Both the position numbers and the translations under genes were made by a program. A stretch of 64,000 nt of DNA, from contig NC_020169.2 of NCBI RefSeq assembly GCF_000224145.3, positions 63,444 to 127,443 on the forward strand, given 5' to 3'. Shown in pieces: positions 36,401 through 47,926 of the stretch. The notes under the pieces were generated by a model that worked only from the letters and a program-made list of their open reading frames with translations, was not told where the DNA came from and made no database searches. Position 1 is the first letter of the stretch, and each line of letters begins with the position of its first letter. Origin of the DNA: Ciona intestinalis (lineage: Eukaryota > Chordata > Ascidiacea > Phlebobranchia > Cionidae).

Positions 36401-38285
36401 TTCAATGTTTGCAAACTTGCACATATACAGATATTCCAGTTTTATAACAGGCCTATTACTACTCTGAAAAGACAAAATAGTGTCTTAAAACACATGTAAC
36501 TGCATATTAGCAAGAAGACTATACAGTTTCTTTTATTTCTACAGTTTGCAGCGGGCATCTTTGCAGTTAAAAAGAATAAAGAAAAGAAAGAGTGCACCCG
36601 TGCTTAATGAAATATGTGAAGAAAATGAGAGTGAAACTGATGTGACGATGTCTTCGGGTGATGCTGGTACAGACACCTCACGACAGTTCATGTCAGTTTT
36701 TCCATCAAAGTGTTCACTGCCTAAAGATTCAGGTTCACAACCTATCGGGATGATACCAAATGTTACATCCACTGCGTATAACGTACGCACAGGTATGCTG
36801 TTTTAATATTCTACTTCACACAAGATCCAGTAATGACATTTCTTAGCTCTTTTAAGTTTATTTTTACTGTTTAGCTTTAAAAATCCGGTTTTAAAGCTAA
36901 GATGTTAATTAGTAATAGTTGCCCAGCATTCTATATTACCATATACGCTGTATAGAATAGTATCCGTTTTACTCTGATTCTCCTTTCCTCACATAGAAGT
37001 GGTCTTCATCAATCTTTTACGTTCAGGTCGTCCTCAACGAAGGCAAAGATCACGCAAGTCAAGTAACTCTGATACAAGTGAAGAAGAAAGTGAAAGCAGC
37101 CACACAAGCCAAACTAACCTGAGTTCAGTTGTATCAAACATGATGTTACGTTATCATCGTGATTCTAGTGAAGATCGTGATGGTTGTGGTGGTCAGGGTG
37201 GAAGTTTTGGACCAGGTGCTGCACATGGTAGTGCATGTGTTACTGATTGTACAATAGAAAGTACTAGCAATACTCAAAATACAGAAGATTGCAATGCTGG
37301 AAATAATCAAGGAAATCAAAACCGATTAAACAACACCTTGCTGTTAAATAGTTTATCAAAAAAGCGCCTCTTGCTACAGGGTTCAGATCAGAAAATTATA
37401 AATGTTTTTGGGGTAAGAAGTAGAAGTGCTGAATCCCACACAACGGCATCTGTGCATCTTATAAGTAGAAATAGCAGCGCACGGAGCAGTTGTAGTAGTC
37501 TTAGCTCCAGTAGCCAAATGTGGTCATCTGGAAAGGAATATGTTGGCTGGGTGACTAAAAATACCAGTTCAACTAGATCTGATACTGGATTGGTATTACG
37601 CTGTCATACAAAGAATTATGGTGCTTGTAAATGTAAAAAGAATGAATCCATCGCAAGATCATGTTCTTCGTTTCCTTCTCTGTACACCTCACCACAGCAT
37701 TGCAGATTTTGCTACACTTTAAGTGGCAAAGAAGCTGTGGATGCATTTGGTAATGCATTAATAAGAAAACCACTAACCAGTTCAATATTGATCAGTACAA
37801 GATCAAGAATAAAGCATGGTATAAAATATACTGATGAAAATTGCAGCGATAACTATGAGGTAATGAATCCTGCAGTTGTTGCACACGAGGCTGTATCAGT
37901 AAAGCAAAGCAATCTAAGCATTGCATCATCAACCTGTAGTGGAAGTAAATTTGTTGTTGACCCTGTGAATGAACTACCTCCACCACCTTACCTCACTACT
38001 TTGCCAAAGCCAGCAATCAACAAATCGTTAACCAATGATTGGATTCATGTTCCATGCAAGGAGTATCTAGATAATAAGTGCTTTGATTGTATCCCAACGA
38101 TTCCCAATGATCAGCTTAAAGAAAACTCACTGAAGTGCACTCCAAAGGTGAAGAGAAATGGAATCATAGCCCGTCTCAACAGTTACAAAACTTCAAGAGG
38201 TGTATGTGCAACACCTCTGGCGTACAGAGCTGAAAATTCAGTTATAAAGAAAATGAAAGCTCAAGACTGCTGCACTCTCATGTGA
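27478..38285 (+). CDS. SNRK: SNF-related serine/threonine kinase (8 coding exons)
   Basis: SNRK is an AMPK-related kinase activated by LKB1. Exons are 27478-27696, 29911-30051, 34043-34280, 34740-34890, 35148-35308, 35530-36085, 36545-36792 and 36997-38285 (or from 37027). Phases join, giving 880 (or 870) residues against 765 in human. The kinase domain shows GRGHFAVVK (residues 21-29), VAVK with Lys43, HRDLKPEN (135-142), DFG (156-158) and the activation loop STSCGS with Thr171 matching the LKB1 site; APE has become SAPE. A UBA-like block follows ([20 protein letters not shown]). The long Ser-rich tail keeps the family motif [14 protein letters not shown] and an acidic/Ser stretch [11 protein letters not shown]. 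The protein ends DCCTLM, a possible CaaX box. The start was chosen because the next upstream in-frame sequence is not protein-like and residues 12 onward align with human. No clear AATAAA follows the stop. Confidence 0.95.
30467..30600. mobile_element. Truncated copy of the TAGGGATGCAC hAT MITE
   Basis: TAGGGATGCACATTACAGAA at 30467-30486 is identical to the left end of the element at 24293. The following bases also resemble that family (a GGATTCGAATC-type stretch, then AATGACGTCAT). It runs into a (TA)n tract near 30588 with no right end. In SNRK intron 2. Confidence 0.6.
30775..32205. mobile_element. ~1.4-kb element, inverted partner of 16400-17440
   Basis: The ends GGCGTAGAGTTTTGCAATT (left) and CACGCCCATACTCTACGCC (right) share the inverted GGCGTAGAG motif. 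The internal sequence matches the reverse complement of the element in SLC25A10 intron 4 over several blocks, including TTTCTGATTGGTCAATCAGA. It lies in SNRK intron 2, with no transposase frame. Confidence 0.6.
32805..33548. mobile_element. hAT-like element with CAGTGRTTYCCAAAG ends
   Basis: The left end is CAGTGATTCCCAAAG and the right end, inverted, is CAGTGGTTTCCAAAG; this is the terminal motif of many hAT families. Flanks are CTGTAGGC (32797-32804) and CTATAGGC (33549-33556), an 8-bp target duplication with one mismatch. Within it sit a CAGCCCTGGAGA solo end (33064) and a perfect hairpin at 33431-33472. In SNRK intron 2. Confidence 0.75.
33431..33472. repeat. Perfect 17-bp hairpin
   Basis: CCCAAGCCTCAAACATC (33431-33447) and its exact reverse complement (33456-33472) flank an eight-base T-rich loop. 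It lies inside the hAT-like element in SNRK intron 2. Confidence 0.9.
36997..37026 (+). promoter_or_regulatory. Alternative 3' splice site segment of SNRK last exon
   Basis: Two acceptors are possible: CCTTTCCTCACATAG ending at 36996, and CTTTTACGTTCAG ending at 37026. They are 30 bases apart and both keep the frame, adding or removing ten residues. The upstream site has the better pyrimidine tract. Confidence 0.55.
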
Positions 38286-38769
38286 TGATAATTATTATAC
38301 TGCATATCTGTGTAGATTTGTTTTTCTCAGGTTCGCGTTCATGAATATCAAATTAGACAACATTATTTAACATAACCAAGTATAATAACTTTAATATTAT
38401 ATATACTTGTAAAAAAATCACCGTAATTGTGTAATGTGTCATAAATATGTGGTTAGCATGTTTAAAGTGTTGTAACTTCTATATTTAAGTCTGTATTTAC
38501 TTTGTTCTGTGTACATTATTACATTATTCCGTGTAAAATATTGGTTCCACTTTTAGTTCCTGTGTTATACTTGAATAACTGAAAAAGGCATCAAACTTTT
38601 AGGTTTCTTTCAACTACTTGCTATGTATACGTAACTTTAATAGTTGTACTCATGTTTCAGATTGTTTAAATATATATATTTCATTTTCATGTTTACGACA
38701 AACATTTTGTTGGTGAGAAATGTGGTAAATATTTCTGACAAGTATCGTATATATATATATACGAATGAA
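38286..38769. other. SNRK 3' UTR and downstream sequence
   Basis: AT-rich sequence without a convincing open frame or a canonical AATAAA. A (TA)n tract lies near 38747-38762. Presumed 3' UTR in its first part. Confidence 0.4.
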
Positions 38770-39050
38770 TGAGTGTAACTTACTTTATTCTCGCATGGCC
38801 AGAAAATGACAGTCGTTATAATACGGGTGTTCTGTTTCATAAACCTCTATGTTACTTTGTAGGTGATATTTAAAAATTTTTGTACAGACGATAATTTGGA
38901 CAACCCATAAGTGACCACTGGGTTGGAGCAGTTTTCGTTAAGTGTTTTGCCCAAGAACACGAGTACGCCCACGATGGTAGCAGTGACGAGCCTTGAATCC
39001 ATTACCTCTGGGTTCGACCGTTAGTGACAGGCTCGCTAACTACATGGCCT
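38770..39050 (-). repeat. SINE-like repeat, longest copy
   Basis: Blocks in order are CGGGTGTTCTGTTTCATA, TTTGGACAACCCATAAGTGA, TTAAGTGTTTTGCCCAAGAA, ATGGTAGCAGTGACGAGCC and CTCTGGGTTCGACC. On the minus strand the last block gives GGTCGAACCC, close to a tRNA-type B box (GGTTCGANNCC), with TTAGCGAGCC upstream as a possible A box. This suggests a tRNA-derived SINE on the minus strand. The first block also occurs near 1755-1775. Confidence 0.45.
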
Positions 39051-39224
39051 TTGCGCGGGTGTCCTGATATATTCGTTCAGACGCTAATGCGACCTGCGCA
39101 TGCAGTAGGTCGGAATAAATACAGTAACCACCCGGTTCAAATATATTACGACCCTGTGTTGAAAACGTTCCAGGCACGACGTTTATACCTTAAAGTGTAT
39201 TTTTCGATTTGAAGTCAGCCGAAC

Positions 39225-39590
39225 TGAGTTAAGTATAGTACAATGGCGAAAGATGGTACGCTTATTGCCTAATATTTCCAAAATCAAAATAGATGACGGT
39301 TTTTGGGTAATACCACAAATTAGTTCTATCATCCCTTTATTAATTGACGCCAATTTAATAAAATATATTAAAACACACGAGGAGTTATATTTAGCGATCC
39401 GCACAACAGGTAAAATTTTACAAATTTGATGGGACAGTTTAAAATCATTGTTAATTTTGATTAATAAGTGTATTTATAAATGGGAATATACGTAAATAAC
39501 ACGAAATAATAATGTACGCTTTGAAAATTAAGTCTAAACATTCTTTTTCTTGCCCTACTGCTATAGTTTTTAACATGTTATAGGTTAGGT
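39225..39590. mobile_element. MITE fragment, inverted copy of about 12640-12985
   Basis: It shares with 12640-12985, in reverse, the ATTTCCAAAATCAAAATAGA block, the CCTTTATTAATTGACGCCAA block and TATTTATAAATGGGAATATA. The terminal TAGTACAATGGCGAAAGATG is degraded relative to intact family ends. Confidence 0.6.
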
Positions 39591-39594
39591 TGGG

Positions 39595-40050
39595 ATATGG
39601 GGTAAGATTGGATATTTTTTTCATAATTTGCGATATATTGACCCCTGCCTATTTTTTCTTACGTATACGTATCTCAGTTTTTCTAATAACACGAAAGCTA
39701 ATTTATAAGACAAAATCAACCATTTCAGCTATGTTATTATAAACTACGATACCGGATTGATAGTTCATACTGACAAACCACAAAATTTAGGAAAAATGGT
39801 GTATTCGTTAAACACCGAACTTTAGTACTTAACAATAGTAATCGTTTTTGCCGTGCACTTTGTTGGACCGTTTGTATATATGGTCGAATAATATACTGTA
39901 ACATTTTTAGGTCTATCATTAAATGCTGCCCCAAACGGGGTTTTTATTATTAGTTCTGTAAAAAATCAATAAAAACATAGCAGGTTAGGTTGGGATATGG
40001 GGTAAGATTGGATACTCTTTAAAGATCGTTTTTTACGGGTACCCATTTGC
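39595..40050. repeat. Dispersed repeat shared with 240-560
   Basis: The block with ATATTGACCCCTGCCTATTT, AAGACAAAATCAACC and ACCGGATTGATAG matches sequence near the start of the window. TTAGGTTGGGATATGGGGTA flanks it twice (about 39584 and 39983), which may mark repeat ends related to the GGGGTAAGATGGGACA family. Confidence 0.5.
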
Positions 40051-40694
40051 TGATGGATAGAAACAGTGCCGCTGGATTATTCGACGATATATTCTCACGG
40101 TCTAACAAAGTGAGCGGCAAAGGCGGTTACTATTGTAAAGTATTAACTTTGGTGTTGAACGAATACAACATATTTCAATGGCTGAAAAGAGCATAATAAT
40201 ACTAATAGGCTTATTTTGAAAGCTGTCAGAATCGTATCGAAAATGACGATATTTTGTAGTTTGCAAGTTGGAATAATAAATACAGTATCATATTTTAATA
40301 GAAAATAACCTAAAATATTTCGTACACAGTTTAATTTTGTCACACAAAATTAATTTAAAGAAACTGGGACATGTGCATAAGAAAAATAGTCATAGGTTAA
40401 TCTGGTGACAAAGAAACTATCGGTCAACTATAAGAAACTATAAGATGACAAAGAAACTACTAAAACAGGCCCCGGCGGGGGGACCGGTGAGTAATTCGTG
40501 CAAAGGATAACTTTTCCTATGCAAGATCCAACAAAATGTGATGCGTGTATACAGATTTTTAGCCCAATGAGAACCCCGAGTTAAAGTTTTTTTGATTATA
40601 AACTTTGATGATGGATGTATAAGGTTTGTTTCGTGGAACACTTACATAATGAACTGTAGTTTTATCAAAAGTTTATTCGTTATTTTTGTTAATA

Positions 40695-41573
40695 GGGGGT
40701 GGGGTAAGATGAGACACCCTTTACTCTATTTCTTGTCCCATTTGGTAGTATACAAAGCACATTGTAGTAGGACCCGAAACTAGCACGGCCTGTTAATTCC
40801 GGTTGGGTAACTGTTGTAAAACACAATTAGTATATTCTTTCATGCTTTTGTCTCATCTTACACCCACTTTGTATACTTGTCTAGGTTTTTATTGCCATAC
40901 TTTAAAAGGTTTTGTTTTAATTTAATAATTTCTAACTTAGAATGATTTTTATATATTATATATACTGACATAATAACACAATAATGTATGAAAAATATAT
41001 TCGTTTGCAGATATTTTATGAGAAATGGCTTGTGCGAAAATACAGTATAGAAAAACACAGTTTGCCGTAAAAATATGAACTTCATTAATAGATATTACTC
41101 TTTTTTTTCTATTACCAGTTCTTATGAATTTTAAGCATACCATATTCATCAATTAATGTTTAAACAATACCCATCATCGTTCAAACAAGGCTAATTCTTC
41201 ATACAATAACATATTGTAGTTAACAGGTTAAATAGTAGTGAGGCAAAAAAATAATGTTTGAACCCAATTTTCAAAGCGTTAAATAGTATTTTGTGTTATT
41301 TACGTGTATTCCTGATAATAAGTTCCTTTTCTGGCCAAAAATAACAAAGACTTTAAACTGTCTCGTTTTACCCCGTGTGTTTTTGAATTGGTAAAATTAC
41401 ACCCAGTGTACAAATTACCAATAACTCCTTGTGTGTTATAAGAAATTTCTCTGAAGTGTTGTTAATTAATATATGATATTACAAATTAATAGTATTGCGA
41501 AAAAAAATTAGTTTTGAAATATTGAACAATATTATGTGCTTTATTGTCCCATATTACCCCACCTTACTATTTG
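40695..41573. mobile_element. ~880-bp TA-flanked MITE, near-complete long form
   Basis: It begins GGGGGTGGGGTAAGATGAGA after TA and ends GTCCCATATTACCCCACCT before TA. Internal sequence at 40990-41330 resembles the ACAD8 intron 5 copy. No transposase is visible. This is the longest copy in the window with both ends. Confidence 0.6.
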
Positions 41574-44299
41574 AAATCTCGATTCTACACTAAAGATAGG
41601 GAACTCCAGTTTTTTTAAAAAACATGTGTATTTTGGTAGCGTTCTGCATTCGTCACGTATATTTTATGTGTTCCTATTTTCACGTACCCGAACAAAATTT
41701 ATTTTTTGCATTTTAAAAACATGTTTTTGTGCCGGAAAAAAACTGTTACTGGCACAATCATTGTATTCCTTTAATAAAAATTGTGAAATAAACCTTTGGA
41801 TGTGAAAGTGAAGTTGTGACAAAAACTCATCCACGCAACGAAGGTTAATATCTCTTAAATTTGCAGTTAAAAAAAGTAGACAGTATATTATATTGGGTGG
41901 CCTTTTTTTAAATGTCGTTAACAGTTTATTTGTCATTATATTTTTAATTCAACCCATAACATATTTATAGGTCAAGCTGGTTAATGGGACTCGCGACTAA
42001 GAGCAAGAGAGAGAAAAGAGACAAAGTGAAAGAGATACCGTTTATCACGCAGAGCAAACACGTTTGGGAGCAATCGGGTTCGCGGAGTCAACCTCGTTTG
42101 ACCGATTTTGTTATTTATACGTCTACGGTAAAATAGTTTGATTGCAGCTATTGGTGTCAATTTATATAGTTATGCGCTATTTTCACACGTTAGGTTCTAA
42201 CATGTCTTGAAATTATATCCTATAATCACCTTTTCTACAAATTTAATGCAACTATTCAAAATAGTTTGAAAATACCCGCAGTTCAAGTAGCCTGTAGCAG
42301 TGTATGTCTTTGTGCGCAAAATAACTGATTTTTGGGAGAAGACTGTAATAACTCTTTTCTATTTGACAGTAGTAACACTGGTCTATTTAAACGACGGGCT
42401 GTGATTGTGTTTACGGGCCTATGTATGATAGCCAGATGTCTTGTTTCGTATTTCTACTATCTGTTTCTCATTCTAATACAAACTGCGTGAAGAACCACAG
42501 TTGCAGTGCCTCAAATTACTTCTGTAAATCTCCAATTACTATAAACAGGGTTTGTCCTAAAGTAATTGTTACGTAATAATTGCTTGTGGTGTTACACTTT
42601 GATAAAGTCATTAGACCTACTAACTTTGGATATACCTAAATTAGTGTTGCTATAGAAACATATATATTATATACTGTGATAAAGTGGCACCTAGATTCTA
42701 GATTAAAATTATTCATAGTATTACTTATGAACTGCAAAGACTGTGAATGCAAAGTTGTGATTTTATTATACTGTATTTCCAGAATCAGAAATACTGTCCG
42801 TTTTAGGATATTTTAGAATTAACAAAATATCACCATAAAGCTTTAGTTTTGTAATGTTATGTGTTTTATACCCGAGTCTAGTGCAAACGAACGCCTGCTC
42901 ACTGGACTGAAGCAGGAATAAATTTGTGGCGCACTAAACCATTTGTCCGGAGGCATTCAACTGAAAAGAGACAAAGGAATATCGACGCGTTTCTTTTAAC
43001 TGCACTTTAGCCAAACTTATGTATCTGTTGTATTTACATTTTATATTTTCAGTACATACGCAAAAGGCTACAGTACTTTCATTGTAAAAAAAATATGTGT
43101 AATTTTAATATTGTATTAATGATAAAGTTCAGACCAACTAAACAAAATAAAACTACACTAAAACCGTGCCCCAATTAACCGGTACTCATACGAAACGCTT
43201 ACGGCTCTGAGAGACCATTGGGGTTACCGAACAAGGAGATTTACACAAGTATACCCTTCTCACTAATTGGGTCACACTTGAGATTTTAGGCGGTCAACAA
43301 AAAGGATGTTGCACTCTAACTTTCCTCTTAACTAGTACAATAATGTCTCTTCTTTTTTCTCGTTGTATTTTAACTGAATCTATACCCACTCGTACAGACA
43401 AGCCCACTTTAATCCACTCATAGCGCTTGCACAATAATTCACGAGTATCCAGCCATCGATTTGTATTCAAACCATAATGGATAATGGATAAATCGGGATA
43501 AATCGGGATATCAAGTTATAAAATGAATATTTAACAACAATTAGATCAAATATTAGCAACAGAAACAAGACTCACATTCAGATTGTTGTTATATAATCCA
43601 AATAACCTTTCGACTTTAGAAGAAGTGAACAGTAATACCTGTTGCATTTCTTAACGGCTGTTTCTTATAGGTAAAGTTAGAAAGTCTGTGTTCCTCTTTA
43701 CGTTGGGCTATATGACGAAAGTTTATTGTATGCAAACATGCTTAATGAAGTGATTTTAACGACTGCGCAAACACACTGATGTCATGGTTATGTTCGGTAA
43801 GTCGGTAAGCGAATTTAAAGGCTATGACGTAGATGGTTGAGCTGACGAAATAAGAAGGTGGACTTATGCAACCAAAAGCAAACACTGTGGACGAACCAGC
43901 TGTAGTAATCTTTTTTTTATACCTTTGTTTTGATCTTTTTATTAACATAATTGTATCTGCGTTAAACTAATTGTTACATACTGTTTCAAACAATTTACTA
44001 ACTGTAGATTTGTCTTTGTGGTAGGAATTAAAAAATAGTTTCTAGTATTTTGATGCGTAGTTATAGTATATACTTTATGTACAAGTTTGTATACCCAGCA
44101 ACATTATTTATATACAACGTGTTTAAGTCTAGTTTATTTTTTATGGGCCAGTTCAATTTACCTAAAAGTATAATATTCTATTCCGAAAGGTTAATAACGA
44201 TTGTTTTCCCTACGTGGAATACCATTGGCACCTATAATCAAATTTCTTGATCGCGGTTTGAACAATTACCGACGCTCTCATACAGTCGTTAAGGTACGG
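41574..44299. other. Intergenic, no gene recognised
   Basis: No ORF with a recognisable domain and no convincing exon chain was found on either strand. The block 41980-42140 has a purine-rich AGAGAGAGAAAAGAGACAAAG stretch. Longer ORFs such as 41664-41936 (-) lack codon structure or similarity that I can identify. Confidence 0.5.
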
Positions 44300-44395
44300 T
44301 CATATAACTCTGTTATTATTTATTACTACTAAATGGGACAAGAAAACAGAATGAAAACGTCCCATCTTACCCCCACTCTAATAGAGTTGTTTTTC
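44300..44395. mobile_element. MITE right end (GTCCCATCTTACCCCC)
   Basis: AAATGGGACAAGAAAACAG followed by CGTCCCATCTTACCCCCACT matches the right end of the TA-flanked family. The left half is missing. Confidence 0.5.
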
Positions 44396-46772
44396 TATCT
44401 TTGATAACAGCTTTATTACCATTTTAAATACAATTATTTTTCAGATTTCAGACGTTTACACCGCAAAACATAAATAGCACAACTATTGTCTTGGTTTATA
44501 TTAAATTAATTCTAATTACAACCAAGAACGCTAAACTTAAGTTTTAATTCATGAATAATTACATCCATGTCGAATGCGTTAGCTTTTATTAATCGAATCT
44601 CATAATATGTCAAGACATTTATCGCACGTCAGTGTTTTATTTTAAACCTATGTCCCACAGTGTGGCATAATTGGTAGCCAACGGCGTTTACACTAAACGT
44701 TAGTCTGAACTGCAAAGCTATAACCGCGCCAAACAAAACATTAAATATTTCCACGCATAAAAACATTTCAATGCTAAACGAATTAATAAAATACTTGTAA
44801 ATTTACACTTAGGTTTTAGTTATGTACTTAAATTACAGTTTATTGTAATTTACTGCTGTATGCGCAAAAGAACTACATTTCCTAAAGGCTTTATGTCAGA
44901 CTTGAACAACTCACAACGTATATTTAAACTAATACCTGCGTGGGCTGCGTGTGTTTGGGAGGAAAATAACATTGTAAGTTGCTAAGTGTGAATATTTGTT
45001 TGTATTTATCCATGTTGTCGTCACCAGCTTTTAAACACTGGTCTTCATTAATGTAAAATTGGTATTTTGTTTACGCCTTCTTATAGCCCCCCCGCTTCGT
45101 TTTTGAACAGTTATTATTCAGTACAGACAATTTTTCCGTTCCGACCTATTAACTGGCTCGGCCAATTTAATTTGGATGCCGTCTTGTATAATGATTGAAT
45201 TCAAACCCTTTAAAGATCACTGTCTATGGCTCATTTATATTAATAAACAGATGAACCATATGAATTCATGACGTACATGGTAATACACCTTTGTATGTAG
45301 GAATAATAACGACAAATAGTCGTGTAATACACAATGTATTACTCAAGCAGTATTATCAGCAAACACCTTATATGTTATTGTCGTTGTTATGACATTTTCT
45401 CCTATATGACGTCAAGAGATTCACGTGAGCACGAGTACCAATTGGCCGTTACGGCTGCCATGACGTAAAACCGAATTCAATCGCAAGCATTTCCTATATA
45501 GTTGTGTAAGCGTAACGTCCCAGGTGTTGCCAGCTTAAATGATTTTCTCTTCAATCATTTACGCATGCGGTATTACTCTGCATTAACTTGCGATAAAAAC
45601 GTCGTGACCGGCGTATTATAAATACGTTGCTGCTTTTAAAGGTATCGTCCTTATTCACTTAGCAATAATCCGTGGTTACTTTTCACAGTATCTTGTTTTA
45701 TTCCGAAATAACTTGTTGGTCAATATTTTTGCACGGTAGTTCTATTGAAGCCGCGCTTTGATCGTAATATATATGCACTATTTAAATATATATATAAATG
45801 ACCTTAGAGCGTCTTTCTCGCAAACAGGAGAGGTCTTGATTAAACTTAGCTATGACAGAATCCTGAACAGTTTTGGCCAAGAAACAAAATAACGACGATT
45901 GATCTACTTTTTAAACTTTAATCCAACTATTCGACTACAAGCCAGCAATTGTATGTATCGTGTTATAACTGCCTATAAAATTAGCTACATACAGCAAATT
46001 CCAATTATCTGTTAGTCTAATTGTGTTTAATGTATATATTTAATAAAGGTAATAAAATATTTCAATTTAAAAAAACACATAGAAGTTTTGAAAAGCAAGT
46101 GTGTGCCTATTGGTAGTTACTATCTTACGCACAGTTTTTAACGATTCTTAACTCCCACAGCAGAACACGAATCAATGCTTTGATTTCATGGGATTTAACA
46201 GATTTCTTTGTCCAGTTGCCTGCTAGCGGCTTAAGCAGCAAACCATGGACGTTCTTATCATATATAGTAAACACCTTCATAATGACTGACCCCTTTCAGT
46301 GGTCTTAATACTCCACAAGAGTCGATTTTCTTGTCAAAACACGACAAAGGAAACATTGGCGACCTAATTCCTTATACAGGAGTGTATAAGGTGCGTTACA
46401 AGTCTATGACTAACATTACTGCAGCTTTCAGACAAAAGCACGAAAATATTTAATCAATGTCCCACAATGAGTCCGATTGTTTATGTTTGTATTCTAACAG
46501 GGCTCAAACTAATTAATCGCTTTTTCCTCCAGCAGCCAACTTTGTTTATTCAACATAATCTCACTATTGGCGACCGTCTACAAATTTATTGTGTCAATTC
46601 TGTTAAAATAAAGCCGAAGGAAGCAAGCCTTTAATAGTTTAATATTTGGAACACCTACGTTTTCAATAGCCTTGGTCAATATTGATCACGCACAAGTGCA
46701 CGTTTTGTTTATTGAATGTGTATTTTGTTTTAAACATCGGCCTCGTATACGTGTACCCTAAATTCGTGTACT
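44396..46772. other. Intergenic, possible distal regulatory DNA of ZFP36
   Basis: No gene was recognised. The stretch is lower in obvious repeats than its neighbours. It holds TATA-like tracts (45768-45798) and several CRE-like TGACGT/TGACGTC motifs (about 45410-45470). No transcript can be supported. Confidence 0.35.
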
Positions 46773-46955
46773 GATGGGTAAGGTGGGGCCGTTAGCACCT
46801 AAATCCCATATTTCATGATCGTTCTAAACAATTATAATGGTCCTAAAGTCGTAAGGATGCCGTTATTTAATTCTGTAAATATGCTTTGTTTAATACCAAA
46901 TGGAACGGGAAACGAGAATAAAACAATGTCCCATCTTACTCCATCCTACGACATT
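46773..46955. mobile_element. Short MITE copy
   Basis: GGGTAAGGTGGGGCCG near the left and TGTCCCATCTTACTCCATCC at the right are degenerate ends of the GGGGTAAGATGGGACA family. The interior shares CCAAATGGAACGGGAA with other copies. Confidence 0.5.
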
Positions 46956-47171
46956 ATTAGTTGTTAATCATTTGTTTTTTTCCTGTAATATTTGCATTAG
47001 TAATTGGCTTCAATTAGTTTCTTCGGTTTGTCGTGTTTCTAGTTAATTACCTAATACTGTTTGTCGTAAAACGACCCAACTTTTATTGTATGACGTGTAA
47101 AATTGGTCTAAATACTGGTACTACTAAAATAAACGTTATTGGCAGTATTATTAATGAGGCAAAACTATATA

Positions 47172-47364
47172 GAGTAGGGTGGGGGAAGATGGGACACCTT
47201 TTAACTCTCTTTTCTCGTCCCATTTGGTAATGAACGAAGTACATTCAAAGAATTATAAAACTGTATTCTCGCGACTTTCATAGACCGTGGTTAATTGTTT
47301 AAAACACAATCAAAATATTTGGACATTATGTGCTGAAGGTGTCCCATCTTTCTCCGCCCTACTG
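47172..47364. mobile_element. ~193-bp TA-flanked MITE, short form
   Basis: It begins GAGTAGGGTGGGGGAAGATG and ends CATCTTTCTCCGCCCTACTG, with TA on both sides. The subterminal GGGACACCTT is mirrored as AAGGTGTCCC. It lies about 450 bp upstream of the ZFP36 promoter. Confidence 0.75.
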
Positions 47365-47776
47365 TATGGAAATTGTATTAAAATTTATTTAAATGTATTT
47401 AACAACTTTTTTAGACTTTTGTTTGTATGAAATTTCATGCGCGAAAGTTTGGCTTTTTGATAATTTTTAAAATTTAAAACAGTTAAATTTAACAATGTTT
47501 TGGCCACACGGGTTACATATGGTCTAAAATGTTTTTCAAGGAATACTGAACAACAAAATACGAGATATTTTTGTGGTGTAATTTCCCACTTTTTTGTTTT
47601 CTGAACGGCTCTCTCGTTTTAAGTGTGGAGAAAAATAACATTACCGCGTTTTGTGGAAGGTCTCTATGACGTAAACAGAGCATCCATTGTTTTTCGCCGC
47701 TTGTTTGTCTGAAACGAGAGAGCGGCGTTCTTCTGTTCGCGCGATTTCCGTTTTAAGCTCCACCTACAGCTTCGTG

Positions 47777-47845
47777 ATTGGCTGTAAGGAATTTGATTGA
47801 CGTCTCACGGCTATATATAAACAGCTGCAGCACAGTCGTAGCAAA
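47777..47845 (+). promoter_or_regulatory. ZFP36 core promoter: CCAAT, CRE-like and TATA elements
   Basis: ATTGG (inverted CCAAT, 47777-47781), TGACGTCT (CRE-like, 47798-47805) and TATATATAA (47812-47820) are spaced as in an inducible vertebrate-type promoter. Transcription should start about 25-30 bases after the TATA box, near 47840-47850, giving a leader of about 80 bases with no intron before the ATG at 47927. Confidence 0.65.
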
Positions 47846-47926
47846 CACAAATGCACGAGGTTATTTAGCTATAAAGAAACTTATTTATTCGGTAGGACTG
47901 AAGTATTTAATAATCTTAATGCCACT

